From the NCBI GenBank assembly GCA_949825045.1, contig OX463814.1:35916383-35980382 (forward strand): a stretch of DNA of 64,000 nt, in the 5' to 3' direction. The notes beneath the pieces were generated by a model that ran no database searches, had not been told where the DNA came from, and saw only the letters and a program-made list of their open reading frames with translations. The DNA is from Argyresthia goedartella. Its lineage: Eukaryota; Arthropoda; Insecta; Lepidoptera; Argyresthiidae. Both the position numbers and the translations under genes were made by a program. Positions 1 to 11,208 of the stretch are shown here, in pieces. Within the stretch, counting starts at the first letter, position 1; each line of letters starts with the position of its first letter.

Positions 1-1873
1 TGACATTGGGATAAATCGTTGTTTTTTCCACCGTCTCGATTCAAGCTGGTGTTGTCTGTAATAGTGGTACACGATTTGCATGCGGTTGCTTGGGTGTTTT
101 TTTCCTAGGCCTTCAAAAAATGCTCTGCATTCTCGTTTTTCTTCATTATCAATAATTTCCTCAAGACGTCGTCGGCATTCTTTGAGTTGTTTATTGATTG
201 TTTGGTCGGTTGGTCGACTTCTTTTAAGGAATTTGGCCTTTTGTAAATTTGCCAGAGCAATTCGGTGTTCCCGCGATCTAGCGGGTTTTACGGAAAGTGT
301 TTTTTGGGCTACTGACTTCATAACCCCTGTAATAGATTCCCACGGAATGTCGGGCGTATATTCGTCGTCATTTTCTATAAATTTGTAGTTGTTCGCCGTA
401 AGTTCTTCCATAATCCCGTTATGGTATTTTACTTTTGTGTCAATCATTTCATCTCGTGCTAGGGCGGTGTACGAACACTGTTTATAGTTGAACTTTAAAG
501 CTGTTATCGCTTTGTACTTAGTTTGGGTTGTACTCTTTGTTGATTCCATTTGCGTGTCGCCAGTTCTTGGAAGCAGGTTTAGTGGGTCTATTTCACCCCA
601 GATTATCTTGTGGTCGGAAATATGCAGGTAGCTCCATTGTCCTTTGATGAAGTTAAATGTGTATGGCGCATTATTCGAGATAGTTATATGGTCTAGTTGT
701 GATTTTGTTTTCCCGTTAGACCATGTGGCCCGACATGACTTGCGAGCCCAGGTGGTTTCTACTTTTAAGTTTTCCCTCCATTAGCATTTCTCCGATGATA
801 TTTGATGATTTGTGTAGGAGATTTGTTCCTATAATTCCCTTTTTACTGTATTCCTTTGAATCGCCTAGTCCGATATGCGCGTTAAAGTCCCCTAGCATTA
901 ATATTTTGGCTTTGTTTGGTTTCTTTTAAATAATCTTTACAAGTTGCGAAAACGCTGCGGTTGCTCTCGTGGAAGAGCTGGGGATATGTGCGTTTATTAC
1001 ATATAGTGTATTAGTGGCCGATGTTATTGTTGCTGCCATGGTTTCCAGGTCGCGATTTATATTGTGGACCGTTAAGTTCAGGTCCTTTCTAATTAGTATA
1101 GCTAAGCCACAGTGTGCGATGCTGGTTGTGCCTGATAGATACCAGAGATAGTGTTTTGACACGTATGTCCCCGATGTCATGTTTGTTTCCTGTATACAGG
1201 CTATATGTATCTTTCTGTTTGTCAATTCAGCATCAATGTTGAGTCTCTTAGGTATTTCGGCGCATCCTCTAACGTTCCAAGTAGCAATGCGCATACGCTC
1301 GCATGTGACTTTTGGTTTGAATATGGGGCTGTGTCGTATCATCGTATATCCGGTGTTGTCAGGGATGTCATCTATTGATGTTATGGTTGACCCTGAGGAG
1401 GTCATGGGTGTTGCATTAAGTATCGGGGAAGGTATGTTGTTATCAGTTTGGCTGTCGGTTGCTAGATTCGTGGGTAAATTTTGTGATTCAAGCAAGTATA
1501 CGCTGTCGTAGTGGTTTCCTGTGAAGTTGAGGTTGATAGATCCCACTGCATCCGCGGGATTCTTGGGCCTATATGTGAGCGATGGTGTATTTTGCTGGTG
1601 GATTGTTACGTTAATTAGAATGTATTCGGCGGCTGCTATTATAATCTCCTCTCCAGCCCAAGTGCCGTAATTGCGCAGATTTTTAATGTAGTCATTGAGG
1701 GTTTCTTCAGGCTCGGCGATTGCAAACTTTATGTTCTGTTCATCGCAGTTTTCTTCTACATATTTAACTAGGTCCTTACGAATGTGGGTGTGGTCGAGTG
1801 TTAATTGATATAGGTGATTAATTTGGTCAGCAATTGCGTGGAATAGGCAGTTACCATCTGGTAAGGCTTTCAT
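1..1873 (-). pseudogene. OTU-protease + endonuclease retroelement ORF, decayed, runs off left edge
   Basis: Reading leftwards from an ATG at 1873, the N-terminus is an OTU-type cysteine protease: PDGNCLFHA carries the Asp and Cys of the OTU active site at about residues 5-13. An exonuclease-endonuclease-phosphatase (EEP) domain follows from about residue 190, with ATWNVRGC, CIQETN, NAHIP, LGDFNAHIG (after position 926) and the terminal SDH motif (HISDHKIIW, about 605-635). From about 600 down to 80 comes a charged linker of the kind that separates endonuclease and reverse transcriptase in non-LTR elements; the reverse transcriptase itself would lie outside the window. An in-frame TAA at 926-928 interrupts the frame, and a frameshift near an A-run at about 757-762 is needed to reach the SDH motif, so this copy is dead. 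OTU plus EEP also occurs in Helentron proteins, but the linker favours a LINE. Roles: the endonuclease nicks target DNA; the OTU domain is presumed to cleave ubiquitin-like or polyprotein substrates. Confidence 0.75.
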
Positions 1874-1925
1874 CTTTTTGGAATGTTGTTGAAAGAAAGA
1901 ACTTAGAGCTAATTTGATTAATTTG

Positions 1926-1984
1926 AACTACCTACGTACCTATTGTTAATGTCCGTATCATTAACAATAGGTACGTAGGTAGTT
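1926..1984. repeat. Perfect 26-bp inverted repeat, 7-nt loop
   Basis: Arms 1926-1951 and 1959-1984 are exact reverse complements; the loop is TCCGTAT. It sits 53 bp upstream of the OTU-endonuclease ATG, so in a leftward transcript it would form a strong stem in the 5' leader. Confidence 0.95.
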
Positions 1985-4370
1985 GTGGTTGTGGCTGTCA
2001 AAGTTTGTGCGTATCTTTGCGTACTTATTCTCTGTATTTTCTAAGAGAATTGGAGACTGGGCCTGGAAGCTATAAAATAGGCGTGAGAGAGACCCGCTTA
2101 GGACAAAGAGTCTTTGATTTTATTTTGTTATTGTTCGTCAGCTGCCTTTCGTTAATTGCCTGTTTCCTGCAAGATGGTAAAATGATCCTTTTATAATGTG
2201 CAAGTGTTGGCTTTTACTCGCTATTTCTCAGAATATGCAGTAGGCTTGCATTATTGTTTATTTTATTTTTGTAACAGGTCAAGATGGGCTGGTTGGACCG
2301 GATGGTGGCAAATAGTTTAGTTTTGTTTTATTGTGCTTGGGTAGGTTCCTGCCTAGTTTTGTATTTTCGTATACCTATCACCTACCTATTTGTACGGGAC
2401 TATGCCTATGGAATAGTTTAGAGTTGGCGTAGTAATTTGGAGCGAGAGCGGTTTCTGTTTATGAAATGGTAACCAGCATAACGAAGGATGTTACCTGCCA
2501 GATATAAAGTTAGTTTTGCTGTTTTATCTGATATAGGGCTATCTTAATCGGAGCAATCTCACCAGGTTGTTGCTCAGCTAGTGAGTCTCTCTGCACTGAC
2601 ATCACCTACTTCAGTTCACTTCATTAGTGCGTAGTAGTGAGGTCCGTGGCACGGGTCGAGGTTCAGTCCCTGTGCAAAGCCCTATTGTTTATTGCTCGTT
2701 GGAATTCGTTTTTTCTTAGCTCGTTGTCCAGAGAAGGGGCTTGTTGCACAAAAAAAAACGTATTTGCTTCGCCGTTTTGCAGTTGTGTTAGTTTTTGTCG
2801 TAATTTATCTCTTTTGTTTAACTTTTTCTGTCCGGTATTGTTTGGGTTTTAGTGTCCTTATTCACGTGCCCGCAGGAAGTGCATGAAAGGGCCTGCCTCT
2901 TGGCGTGGGATAACACCACGACTCGTTGCGCAACTCTAATTTCTATTGACTTAGTATTTATGATGATGTAACAAGCACCACGAATGTCTATGCTGAAATG
3001 AAAAAAGTCTGTTTCGCAGGTTGTTGCTGTTGAGAAAGCTTAATTTTATGGGTTCGATTCACTTAAGAAATACCTTAAATAATGAAAATTCTACGTCCTA
3101 TGTAATCGTTTGTGTGTCCGGAGAAAGCAATTCATTGATAAGGTTAGGTTATTGCTGAGGAGATATCCCAGTGTCATGACACACCTAATGTGCTGGATAG
3201 GGTCGGTTAATACTCCAGGATAACGGCGTGTCGTTAAGGAGTACTGTTATGTATTGCGTGAGACGTAAACTCAGGGTCTCTTCTAGTAGATTCGTCTGTG
3301 GAGATAAATATTGGTTGCATGCGTTAGGACACTGAATAGGAACGGGCTCACCAGGCAACACTCGTTGAGTTGTCTCAGCTATGTGCACCTATTGTCGTAC
3401 ACAATATTGTACACGTATTGTCACAGCAGCGTGGCGTAGCCTATTATCTGGTAGGGCGCAGCTCAGAACCTATCTAATTCACACTTAACGCACTCTACTT
3501 TCACACTTGTAGCTATATTAGACACTCTCATATCATCTCGCTGATACAAAATCTCCGAAACGCGAGAAACCAGAGACAGAACAAAGGCGCGCGCCGGGTT
3601 GTAAACTATTGTTTGTTTAAATGCGTTAGCAAGATGTCGGAGGTCTATAGACACGTCCGTTCGGTCCGGCAACACAAACGCCACTCTCAACGCGCTTTAA
3701 CAATATATAATACCAATATGCGCTAATAATAAAAATGCACAATGCATCATGTGATCGATCTGGCTGCTCGTATGCATTTTTAAGTTTTACAGACTCCATC
3801 AAATATACCTGACGCCAAGTTGCTTGGCGCCTGAGTATCGCCTGGAGGGGGCAGCGACGCATAGGAACGAGAGAGGGCATGCAAATGCATGGGCAAGATA
3901 GAGACGGCAGCCTCGCTTAGGCGCCAAGCAAACTTTCGCTTTTTTATAGTAATACCAGGAGGGTCTCACTCAGCGGTTTAGGTACGTGTGGCTGGCCGAC
4001 CCGGAGTTCGGGATTTCACTTAGATTGCCGCTCGCTTGGCTCGCAGTCGCATCGCGAGATGTCAGAGTAAAAGAAGCTCTCAGGCGAAGTTAATCGGCAC
4101 AATCCAGCCTGCACGGCGGGGTAACTGATTCTGTAGATGTTTAGCGATTATTGAACGTAGCGCAGGTGCGAGCTACGTTGCGCTTTATTGCCGCGCAGCG
4201 AGAGTAGCTATTTATTTAAGTGTCTTTGAGGAGTGATCTTTCTGTACGTAGTACTATTAAGTATTCTGTGGTTATACTTAGAGGTTTTTCACATAAAATA
4301 CTTATCTACAAGAACCCGCAAACTAATTTATGAATTCAAAAGACTGAGACCCATTGTCAGCATACACCCT
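1985..4370. other. No gene recognised; possible promoter-like and repeat debris
   Basis: Short open frames here have no recognisable domain. A TATA-like box (GCTATAAAATAGGCG, about 2069-2083) lies in a stretch that could be a decayed LTR or promoter, but no matching LTR partner is visible. A small inverted repeat at 3820-3931 is listed separately. Confidence 0.4.
3820..3931. repeat. Inverted repeat, 16-bp arms, 80-bp loop
   Basis: Arms TTGCTTGGCGCCTGAG (3820-3835) and CTTAGGCGCCAAGCAA (3916-3931) pair at 15 of 16 positions. The loop contains the palindromic stretch GCATGCAAATGCATG. Possibly a short foldback element. Confidence 0.6.
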
Positions 4371-4660
4371 TTTCATGGTTTATAGAGCCCTGGCGCCATC
4401 AGTACTGACATGCTGCATCTCTGCGTAGGGAGCAGCTCTGGTAACATATTGATACAACTGGAACGAGCTCAGAGGGCGTTACTTAAAGTAATGTTATTCA
4501 AACCCAGAATATATCCAACTGAGAACTTGTACAAGGAAGTGTGACAGTGAGATAACTGTATATTGTCAAACAACATACCGATATGACATCGGAAAATTTA
4601 GAGGAAAACTCACAAAAAATGAGAAAAGACATGAATTTCAATAGACCACCATTTAGAATC
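4371..4660 (+). pseudogene. Decayed LINE reverse transcriptase C-terminal fragment
   Basis: With frame changes the + strand reads like the post-RT region of a CR1/Jockey-group LINE: a YRALAPSVLTYCIS-like stretch, an ERAQRALLKVM-like helix (about 4455-4500) and PRIYPTENLYKE (about 4501-4540). Several stops and shifts are present. No RT active site is included. Confidence 0.5.
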
Positions 4661-4984
4661 TAGAACATGCTTTGGTACAAAACAAATATCGACGTTGTGT
4701 CTTTCATATATGTATATCGGAATTAGCTAATCTGTCACCATAATAAACCTAAATAAGAGTGGATGTATTTGAACAATAACCTCTTGCGGCTTAACTTTGA
4801 GGAAACGTAGAACTTGTTTGCTGTACCTACTTGGATGGCTACATATTTCTCACACACAGTAATATAGATACCCCTGCGCACACTTGCATGCACAAGGCAT
4901 AAGTCCCGGTCTTTTACATTTACGTACTACGTTTTTAATTAATTAATTATGGCACGTCATGTTTTCAAAATTAATAATAAATAA

Positions 4985-5688
4985 AACCGGCCAAGAGCGA
5001 GTAGCACATCGGACCCGCACATGAAGGGTTCCGTACCATTGTACATGGAAAAACGTAAAACGATAGTCTTTTGTACGACTATTATCTAGTTACTTTTTAA
5101 TAATAAAATATTAAATACTAGAGAGGTCTACTTTCCAGACCGGACATCGAAATATTGAAAAATAGTTTTGTGTATTTAGTATGTAATGTAAGTATATGTA
5201 ACTATGTACTCAGGTTAACGAAACTCTTTGCTCATTGAAACCGAAAGTGGATAGAAATTGTGTAACTTATTTACAGAAATAAAATCAAATATGATAAAAA
5301 TCTTAATACTATTTACGATAATTTGAATGAGCAATTATTAATAATATAATAACAAATAACTAAGCACAAAACTCGACAATTAAAAATCTTTTCCGATAAG
5401 GTTGGGAGAGTCCATTTTTCACCGATAAACAAATAAAACAAAATGGCATACCAATAATTTATTCTATGGGTACTTTTTTTAATTCTTGAAAATCTGTATA
5501 TTTCATTACTTGTTGCTGTTGTGGCAACAGAAATGCACATTCTGTGAAAATTTCAGCTCTCTACCTATTTCGGTTGTTTCGATAGAGCCCAGTGACGGAC
5601 GAACGGACGGACGGACAGACAGACAGACAGCGGAAGCTTAGTAATAGGGTCCCGTTTGGCACCCTTTGGGTACGGAACCCTAAAAAAG
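4985..5688 (+). mobile_element. Dispersed non-autonomous repeat (GGTACGGAACCC family), copy 1
   Basis: Begins CCGGCCAAGAGCGAG, then GAAGGGTTCCGTACCATTG, and ends GGACGGACGGACAGACAG ... AATAGGGTCCCGTTTGGC ... GGGTACGGAACCCTAAAAA. The sub-terminal AGGGTTCCGTACC / GGTACGGAACCCT pair forms an inverted repeat. Further copies or pieces in this window: 24030-24428, 29641-30240, 38479-38650, 44285-44420, 46535-46572 and probably 58725-59065. No coding capacity. This is a very common lepidopteran repeat type. Confidence 0.8.
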
Positions 5689-6975
5689 TATGATGGTATG
5701 CCACATAAATACTATCTATCAATATTAAGAGCTATAACAGCGGCAAGAGAGAGCCTCTCTAACCCTACTTACAAGTTTTACTTAGTGTAATGGACAATTT
5801 TGGATTGTGATTTTTGTTTAAACAATCATGTAGATTAAAGGTGAACAAAGAAATGTCATTGGCCAGTGCAAATCCTTTGACTTCAATGCTCCTTTATATG
5901 TTTTGTGCTGGACAATGATTCTTTGTTTATTTTTAATCTAAAAGATTGGTAATACCTACGCGGTGAATGAAAAAGACCACAGAAAACCTTCTAACAAATT
6001 GTCTTCCAATACGGTACAGTACGTTTACTTTAGCTGTACCGCTAGACACTTCTCGGTTTTAGTCGCTGAAAGTGATAAAATGTCCTGGAAACTTGAAATC
6101 AGTTAAATGATTTACAATTAAAAAAATAATCTAAAAGCCGAGAAGTGTCGAGCGGTGCAATAAAAATAATCGTCCTGGACCAGAAACTGAAAAGAGGGAA
6201 AGGCTGGTGATTGGTTCAAATCGTGTAATGCGACACTGGGCCAGCCCTGATTGGTCGATCTACAGACACAGTTTACGGCCATTGGAGCCGCCGCCATGTT
6301 AAACTCTACCTAGTACAGTTTTCGTCGGGTAATTTTACACCGCATGGTTTTTCCTTCGATGCGAGTTTAGTAACATTAGTGTAAAAATATAGTCTCTATA
6401 GACTATGAACTACGAGTATATGCTAGCCTATATTTATAAGAGAAGTAATATGTTTTTATCACACCTGCTCTGAAAATACATACTAATTATACCAATTAGA
6501 GGGAAGAAACGCCTTTATCCCGCCCTTCAAATCCTTTCATCCCAAGGTATGGAAGTTTGTATGAAAATCCTTCCGACCCAAGGGTGGGAAGTATGTATGA
6601 AATTCCATTACATACCGGTTTTTTAATTTTTTATTTGTCAGCAGTCATACTGCAATGAGACTTTAACTGTCTACTAATTAAATTTCAAGTAAATTGTTAC
6701 TGGCCACATACAGTTTTTTTTTACCAGTTACCAACCTCCTTGGTGCATACAGAAAATTAAAAACGAAATTATTTTTGTATATAAAATCACGGAAGAAGTG
6801 GCTGCATGACCTTATGATCTTAGCCTACTCCAGAAACGGGCGAATAAAAAAAGGAAAAGCCCGCGCATTTTCGCAAAAACTTCGATTGATTTAGCATTTA
6901 TCTTTGTGTTTTTTGTAAAATATGGATGCATTTATGTCTATAATTTTCCTCGTAGGTGTAATAAAAAGCACTATA
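5689..6975. other. No gene recognised
   Basis: AT-rich sequence with only short open frames and no recognisable domain. It contains the small inverted repeat at 6038-6156. Confidence 0.5.
6038..6156. repeat. Imperfect inverted repeat, about 25-bp arms
   Basis: ACCGCTAGACACTTCTCGG (from 6038, continuing to 6062) pairs with CCGAGAAGTGTCGAGCGGT (to 6156, from 6131) with one mismatch and one gap. The loop is about 68 bp. Probably a MITE remnant. Confidence 0.6.
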
Positions 6976-7242
6976 GAGTCATTCGGGGTAAATTTGCGCA
7001 CTTTTGTCTATTTCACTTCATTACTCCCAAACTACTTCGATTTAAGAAAGATGGAATATGCTGCCTCCTAGCTTAGTCATTTGACTTGCAAACACAGACT
7101 TAAAGTTTACCATATAATCTATGCTTCTTTGGAAATTTTTAAAAAATGTGACTTAGTCAGACTGCGCAGTTTTGCCCCGTAATGTGGGTAAAAGTGCGCT
7201 GTGTTTTGGGTAAAAATGCGCACATCGGGTAAAAATGCGCAT
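6976..7242 (+). repeat. Left TIR and sub-terminal transposase-site array
   Basis: After the 17-bp terminal repeat the motif GGGTAAAAATGCGCA recurs: terminal version at 6986-7000, reversed GCGCAGTTTTGCCCC at about 7164, and direct copies at 7187, 7208 and 7227. Such clustered repeats usually bind the transposase HTH domains. Binding is inferred; the repetition is seen. Confidence 0.75.
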
Positions 7243-8081
7243 AGTACATTTTGACTTAATAAACAAGGAACATAAAAACTACACATAGAAATCAGTTTAT
7301 ATTGAATCAAAACCTAACAACTTTCTATTGACGAAGATAAACTTGTAAAATAAAAGATAAATTGTGAGTTATTTATTATTATATAATTGAAAAAAAATTA
7401 TCATCATGATTTAAAACTAAAATCAAAATAATAATCAGACTTTCTGTTTTCATAGTCAATCATCCAACAAAAGGCAAAGATTTTAAACATTTGCGAAAGC
7501 AAACTTAAATAATTATTATTTGCCATAATTGTTATAGACAAAAATTTCAAACAAAACGAAATACAAACTTAATAGTAATCAGACTATCTGTTCTTATACA
7601 ATGATAACCAAAAAAAGGCAAATATTTTAAATATCTGAAAAAGAAAACTTTACTAACAAAATATAATACTATGTTACTCCTACATGTAAGAAATAAGTAT
7701 CTTTCCTGTTGATATAATATATAAATTAATCATTTTGGCATATCTTTTTATTATTTTGTCTAACAAACGACAAACAAAATATAGTGTTTTTCAGTTTAAA
7801 CTAACTTAAACAGTAATCAGACTTCTTGTATCCTTACCTCTTAAATATCAATGTGAATAAGTCTTTGAAAGTGAATCAGTCTTGACATTACAAATGAGTG
7901 TTAAAACTTAAGTAATAATGATAGAAATAAAAAACAATAACATTATAAAAAGTTAAACTAAATGGACTTGTGTAGATAATCATAATCATTTTAGATTACA
8001 AACCAAAAACTAAATGGGTAACTGAGTAGGCATATTATTAGGAGAAATTGTGAAAACGAGGGACGGCATTAAAAGAATATC

Positions 8082-10664
8082 TTATTCACATAGATCGCAT
8101 ACAAACAATCCCCCTTCGTACCCTGTGCAATCTTCATGGAACCATCTGTTACATGACGAGCATTCGATCCAATCTACACTTGGTGGATCTTCATATTTTT
8201 CGTTACATATTGGACAAAAATGTTCAGATTTCAACCTTTTCTGCATATTTCGCAACTTATTGTACGTTTTCGTTACGCCATGTTTAGGTTGAATGCGTGG
8301 TTTCTTATTTGGTTTACTAGCTTGAGGTTTAGTAGCTCCTCGCTTAGGGCGCGATTTATCATCACCATGACAATGTGATGGTCCCGCTTGTGGTTCAGTA
8401 TCTTTCCTTTTCACTGGTAGCTTCTTAATCTGTCTCTTTGGAGGCTTATCAAGTACGATTTTTTTTAGATGAGATCTGTTTTTCTTTTGTTCTTCAATTT
8501 TTTTCTTTTCTTCTAGCTGTTTCTTATACGGAGTAGATGTTATAATCTCTGACTTTAAGCTTGCTTTTGTTCTTTTCTTCTTTTCTGTTATACGAGGCAG
8601 AGGACTCAGTTGTGAAACCGTTACTATTTGAGGTTTAAAAGGTAACTTGACATTATCAGAATCTATATTGCCTTTTTGACCTGCTGGTTCAGGTTCCAAA
8701 TCATCAAGTACAGAAGGACTTTCACAAATTGTTTTGTCATCTGAGTCAGACTCATTGGGACGTTCTGAACTAACTGTTAGTTCAGGATATTCAGTTACAA
8801 CCTTATTAGACAATTCTTGCATTACGTCATTATCAATCACATGTTGTCCGCTTAAACTACGTCCACTTGTATCATTTATTTGCTCATTCGTTTTATCCAG
8901 GTTAGGCGTGTGCATCGATTTATGTGGGAATTCTGCCGTTATTTTGGATGAAGAAGGCATCTTGCTTAAATCTTGACGATCGGGCGGAGAAAGTCTACCA
9001 GAGAATTCAATGGGTGTAATTGGTATTTTAAGATTTGGGCGAAAATCTACTGGCGACGGAGCAAGCATCACATCAATGTGATCGGGTTGAGAAAGTCTAC
9101 CAGAAGGTTGAATTGTTGGAGTTGGTGTTCTGTAATCCCGGGAAGACTGTACAGGTGGAGCAAGCATCTGTGAAATTTCTTCATCATGATTGAGTGGAGA
9201 AAGTCTACCAGAAGATTGAATTGGTGGACTTGGTGTTCTATAATCTCGGGAGGACTCTACTGGTGGGAAAATAATCTGTGAAAGATTATCGTTTTGATTT
9301 GGTGCATTAGTCTCTTTTGACGTTGAATCGTTGACTTTGGATATATCTGGCCTTGTTGACTCTTGTTCTGTCTCTGTAGTTGATACGTTAGCCATGTCAT
9401 GGGATTGTGTAGGCTCTGTATCGATTTCTCTCGAGTTCTCGTTTGTTGGTACGAGATCGGTTACTGATGACGGTGCAAAGTCTGTTTCGTCAAATAAGTC
9501 GTCTGCATAAGGAAAAATACCAGTAGCTCTGAAGCCTGATTCAGCATTGGAAATGGTTGCAACGTGCTTATAGGCAGTACTGAAAAGACCAGCTACTTGA
9601 AACTGGGTTATTCCTCGGCCAGGGTGTCGATTCATCCATTTCTCACACTCAATCGAATATTTTGTTTTCAATGGACTGTGCACCGCCACGTCCAGAGGTT
9701 GAATTTTGTGACTGCCATGGGGTGGGATAGTTAACATAATTATGTTATGTTTTTTTGCGTAAGTTAATGCTTCAAGGCTTATGTGTGACGAATGGTTGTC
9801 AAGTATAAGGAGCACCGGATCTTCTGGAGTTGGATGCACAAAGTCTTTGAAATGGTGTAACCAGTTGAGAAATAATGTTGTGTTTATAAAGCCGCTCTCT
9901 GATACCATTAAAATACTTGCAGGTGGAGCACCGTCCAATAATTCAGCTTTCTCTTTTTTGCGTGGAAAGATCAGTGCTGGGGGTACAAAGTGTCCAGTGG
10001 CGCTCATGCACATTACCGCAGTTATAGTCATTCCTCTTTCAGCTGACACAATTTTTCCAACTACTTTTTTACCCTTGCGTGAAACAACTTTTGGTGTTTT
10101 TTTGGGGACTGTACTCATACCAGTTTCATCCATATTGTAGATGCGGTGCAGTCTCAATTTATATTTATCATATACTTCTTTTAGATTTTTGTAGAATCTT
10201 TCGACTTGTGTTTTATTAAAACCGATAGCTCGGGCCAAACTAATCGGTGCTGATTGTCGCAGACCAAGATGGTTGTTACGCTTTAAAAAACCTTCAACCC
10301 AGTCACGTCCAGCCATTCGAGCAGATGTATCGAAACGGTGATCTATTTTGTTGACTTCAGCAAATTCGTAAGCCAACCGGCGTAAATCGTTAATAGTTAC
10401 GCCAAAATACCGCTCATCCATTTCTTGACAGTGTACTGCAAATTCAGCCTCCTGGTCACGTGTGAATGTGGGTTTGAATCGTCCTAGCCCCGTAGGAACA
10501 TGTTTCATTTTTAACCTGTTCCTTAGTGTGGACTCTAATATTCCCACGAAATCAGCCGCATATCTTTGACTTTTTCCTTCTGCGATTAGTTTTTTTGCTG
10601 TCAAAATTTGTTCTTCGCTTATTAGTGCCCTACTAGGTGTTTTCTTGATGTAGTTACGAGGCAT
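8082..10664 (-). CDS. pogo-type transposase with C-terminal PHD finger (860 aa)
   Basis: An intact frame from ATG at 10664 to a stop at 8082. Residues 1-55 form a Psq/CENP-B-type helix-turn-helix (AKKLIAEGKSQRYAADFVG), and residues 60-150 form the second CENP-B HTH (DWVEGFLKRN near 121). The DDE_1 nuclease spans about 165-400 with IYNMDETGMS (D179), LLILDNHSSH (D289) and HKIQPLDVAV (D325), giving a DD35D spacing. Residues about 420-790 are low-complexity, Pro/Ser- and Lys-rich, with a threefold repeat of an SSRDYRTP-PI-SSGRLSP unit. Residues 817-860 are a C4HC3 PHD finger (CPIC, CSSC, WFHEDC, CDLC). The enzyme would cut at the GAGTCATTCGGGG ends and reinsert at TA in the nucleus; the PHD finger may steer it to modified histone H3 (inference). 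The enclosing element is complete. A domesticated host gene is less likely given the TIRs and TA flanks. Confidence 0.93.
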   Translation of the reverse strand: MPRNYIKKTPSRALISEEQILTAKKLIAEGKSQRYAADFVGILESTLRNRLKMKHVPTGLGRFKPTFTRDQEAEFAVHCQEMDERYFGVTINDLRRLAYEFAEVNKIDHRFDTSARMAGRDWVEGFLKRNNHLGLRQSAPISLARAIGFNKTQVERFYKNLKEVYDKYKLRLHRIYNMDETGMSTVPKKTPKVVSRKGKKVVGKIVSAERGMTITAVMCMSATGHFVPPALIFPRKKEKAELLDGAPPASILMVSESGFINTTLFLNWLHHFKDFVHPTPEDPVLLILDNHSSHISLEALTYAKKHNIIMLTIPPHGSHKIQPLDVAVHSPLKTKYSIECEKWMNRHPGRGITQFQVAGLFSTAYKHVATISNAESGFRATGIFPYADDLFDETDFAPSSVTDLVPTNENSREIDTEPTQSHDMANVSTTETEQESTRPDISKVNDSTSKETNAPNQNDNLSQIIFPPVESSRDYRTPSPPIQSSGRLSPLNHDEEISQMLAPPVQSSRDYRTPTPTIQPSGRLSQPDHIDVMLAPSPVDFRPNLKIPITPIEFSGRLSPPDRQDLSKMPSSSKITAEFPHKSMHTPNLDKTNEQINDTSGRSLSGQHVIDNDVMQELSNKVVTEYPELTVSSERPNESDSDDKTICESPSVLDDLEPEPAGQKGNIDSDNVKLPFKPQIVTVSQLSPLPRITEKKKRTKASLKSEIITSTPYKKQLEEKKKIEEQKKNRSHLKKIVLDKPPKRQIKKLPVKRKDTEPQAGPSHCHGDDKSRPKRGATKPQASKPNKKPRIQPKHGVTKTYNKLRNMQKRLKSEHFCPICNEKYEDPPSVDWIECSSCNRWFHEDCTGYEGGLFVCDLCE

Positions 10665-11208
10665 TTTGTTTTCTGAAACAATAACTAAAGATTATTAAAT
10701 ATAATTAAATATTCGTTAATTATTTGAATTCTGCGCATACCCGCGTTTTGCAGTAATGAAGGGTAGAACAGTTGGGAAACTAAAATATCGATCTGACCGA
10801 TCGATTAGAAATCTGTAATACCAGTAATCTTGCGTGGTAATTAACAAAAATGGCTGCCACGCAAAATCATTTTTTTTACTATTTGAAATTAAATATCTCA
10901 CGAATAAAATTGAAAATTACAAAAGTAAAGTAACCAAAATATTCCTTAAAGTATGATGAAAAATTTTTTTCCAGTCAAGTATGCTCGTTTTTTGCTTCAT
11001 ATCCGAGATATAACATGAAATATGTGGATTCACTCGAAAAATTAATTTTTAAATCTAAAAAAAAGTATGATGCGTACGGTTTTTTTGCCAGATAATGAGT
11101 CCGTTGAATTCAGCGCATTTTTCTCTATAAAATGAGCCCTGTCTCGACTTGGACCACTATTTTTCGTATTAACCCCCTTTTTTGATGCACATTGACTGGA
11201 CTATATTG

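Noticed and set aside
2637..2886. Two overlapping 64-71 codon frames near a TATA-like sequence
   Set aside because: No domain and incompatible frames; the TATA-like box alone does not make a gene.
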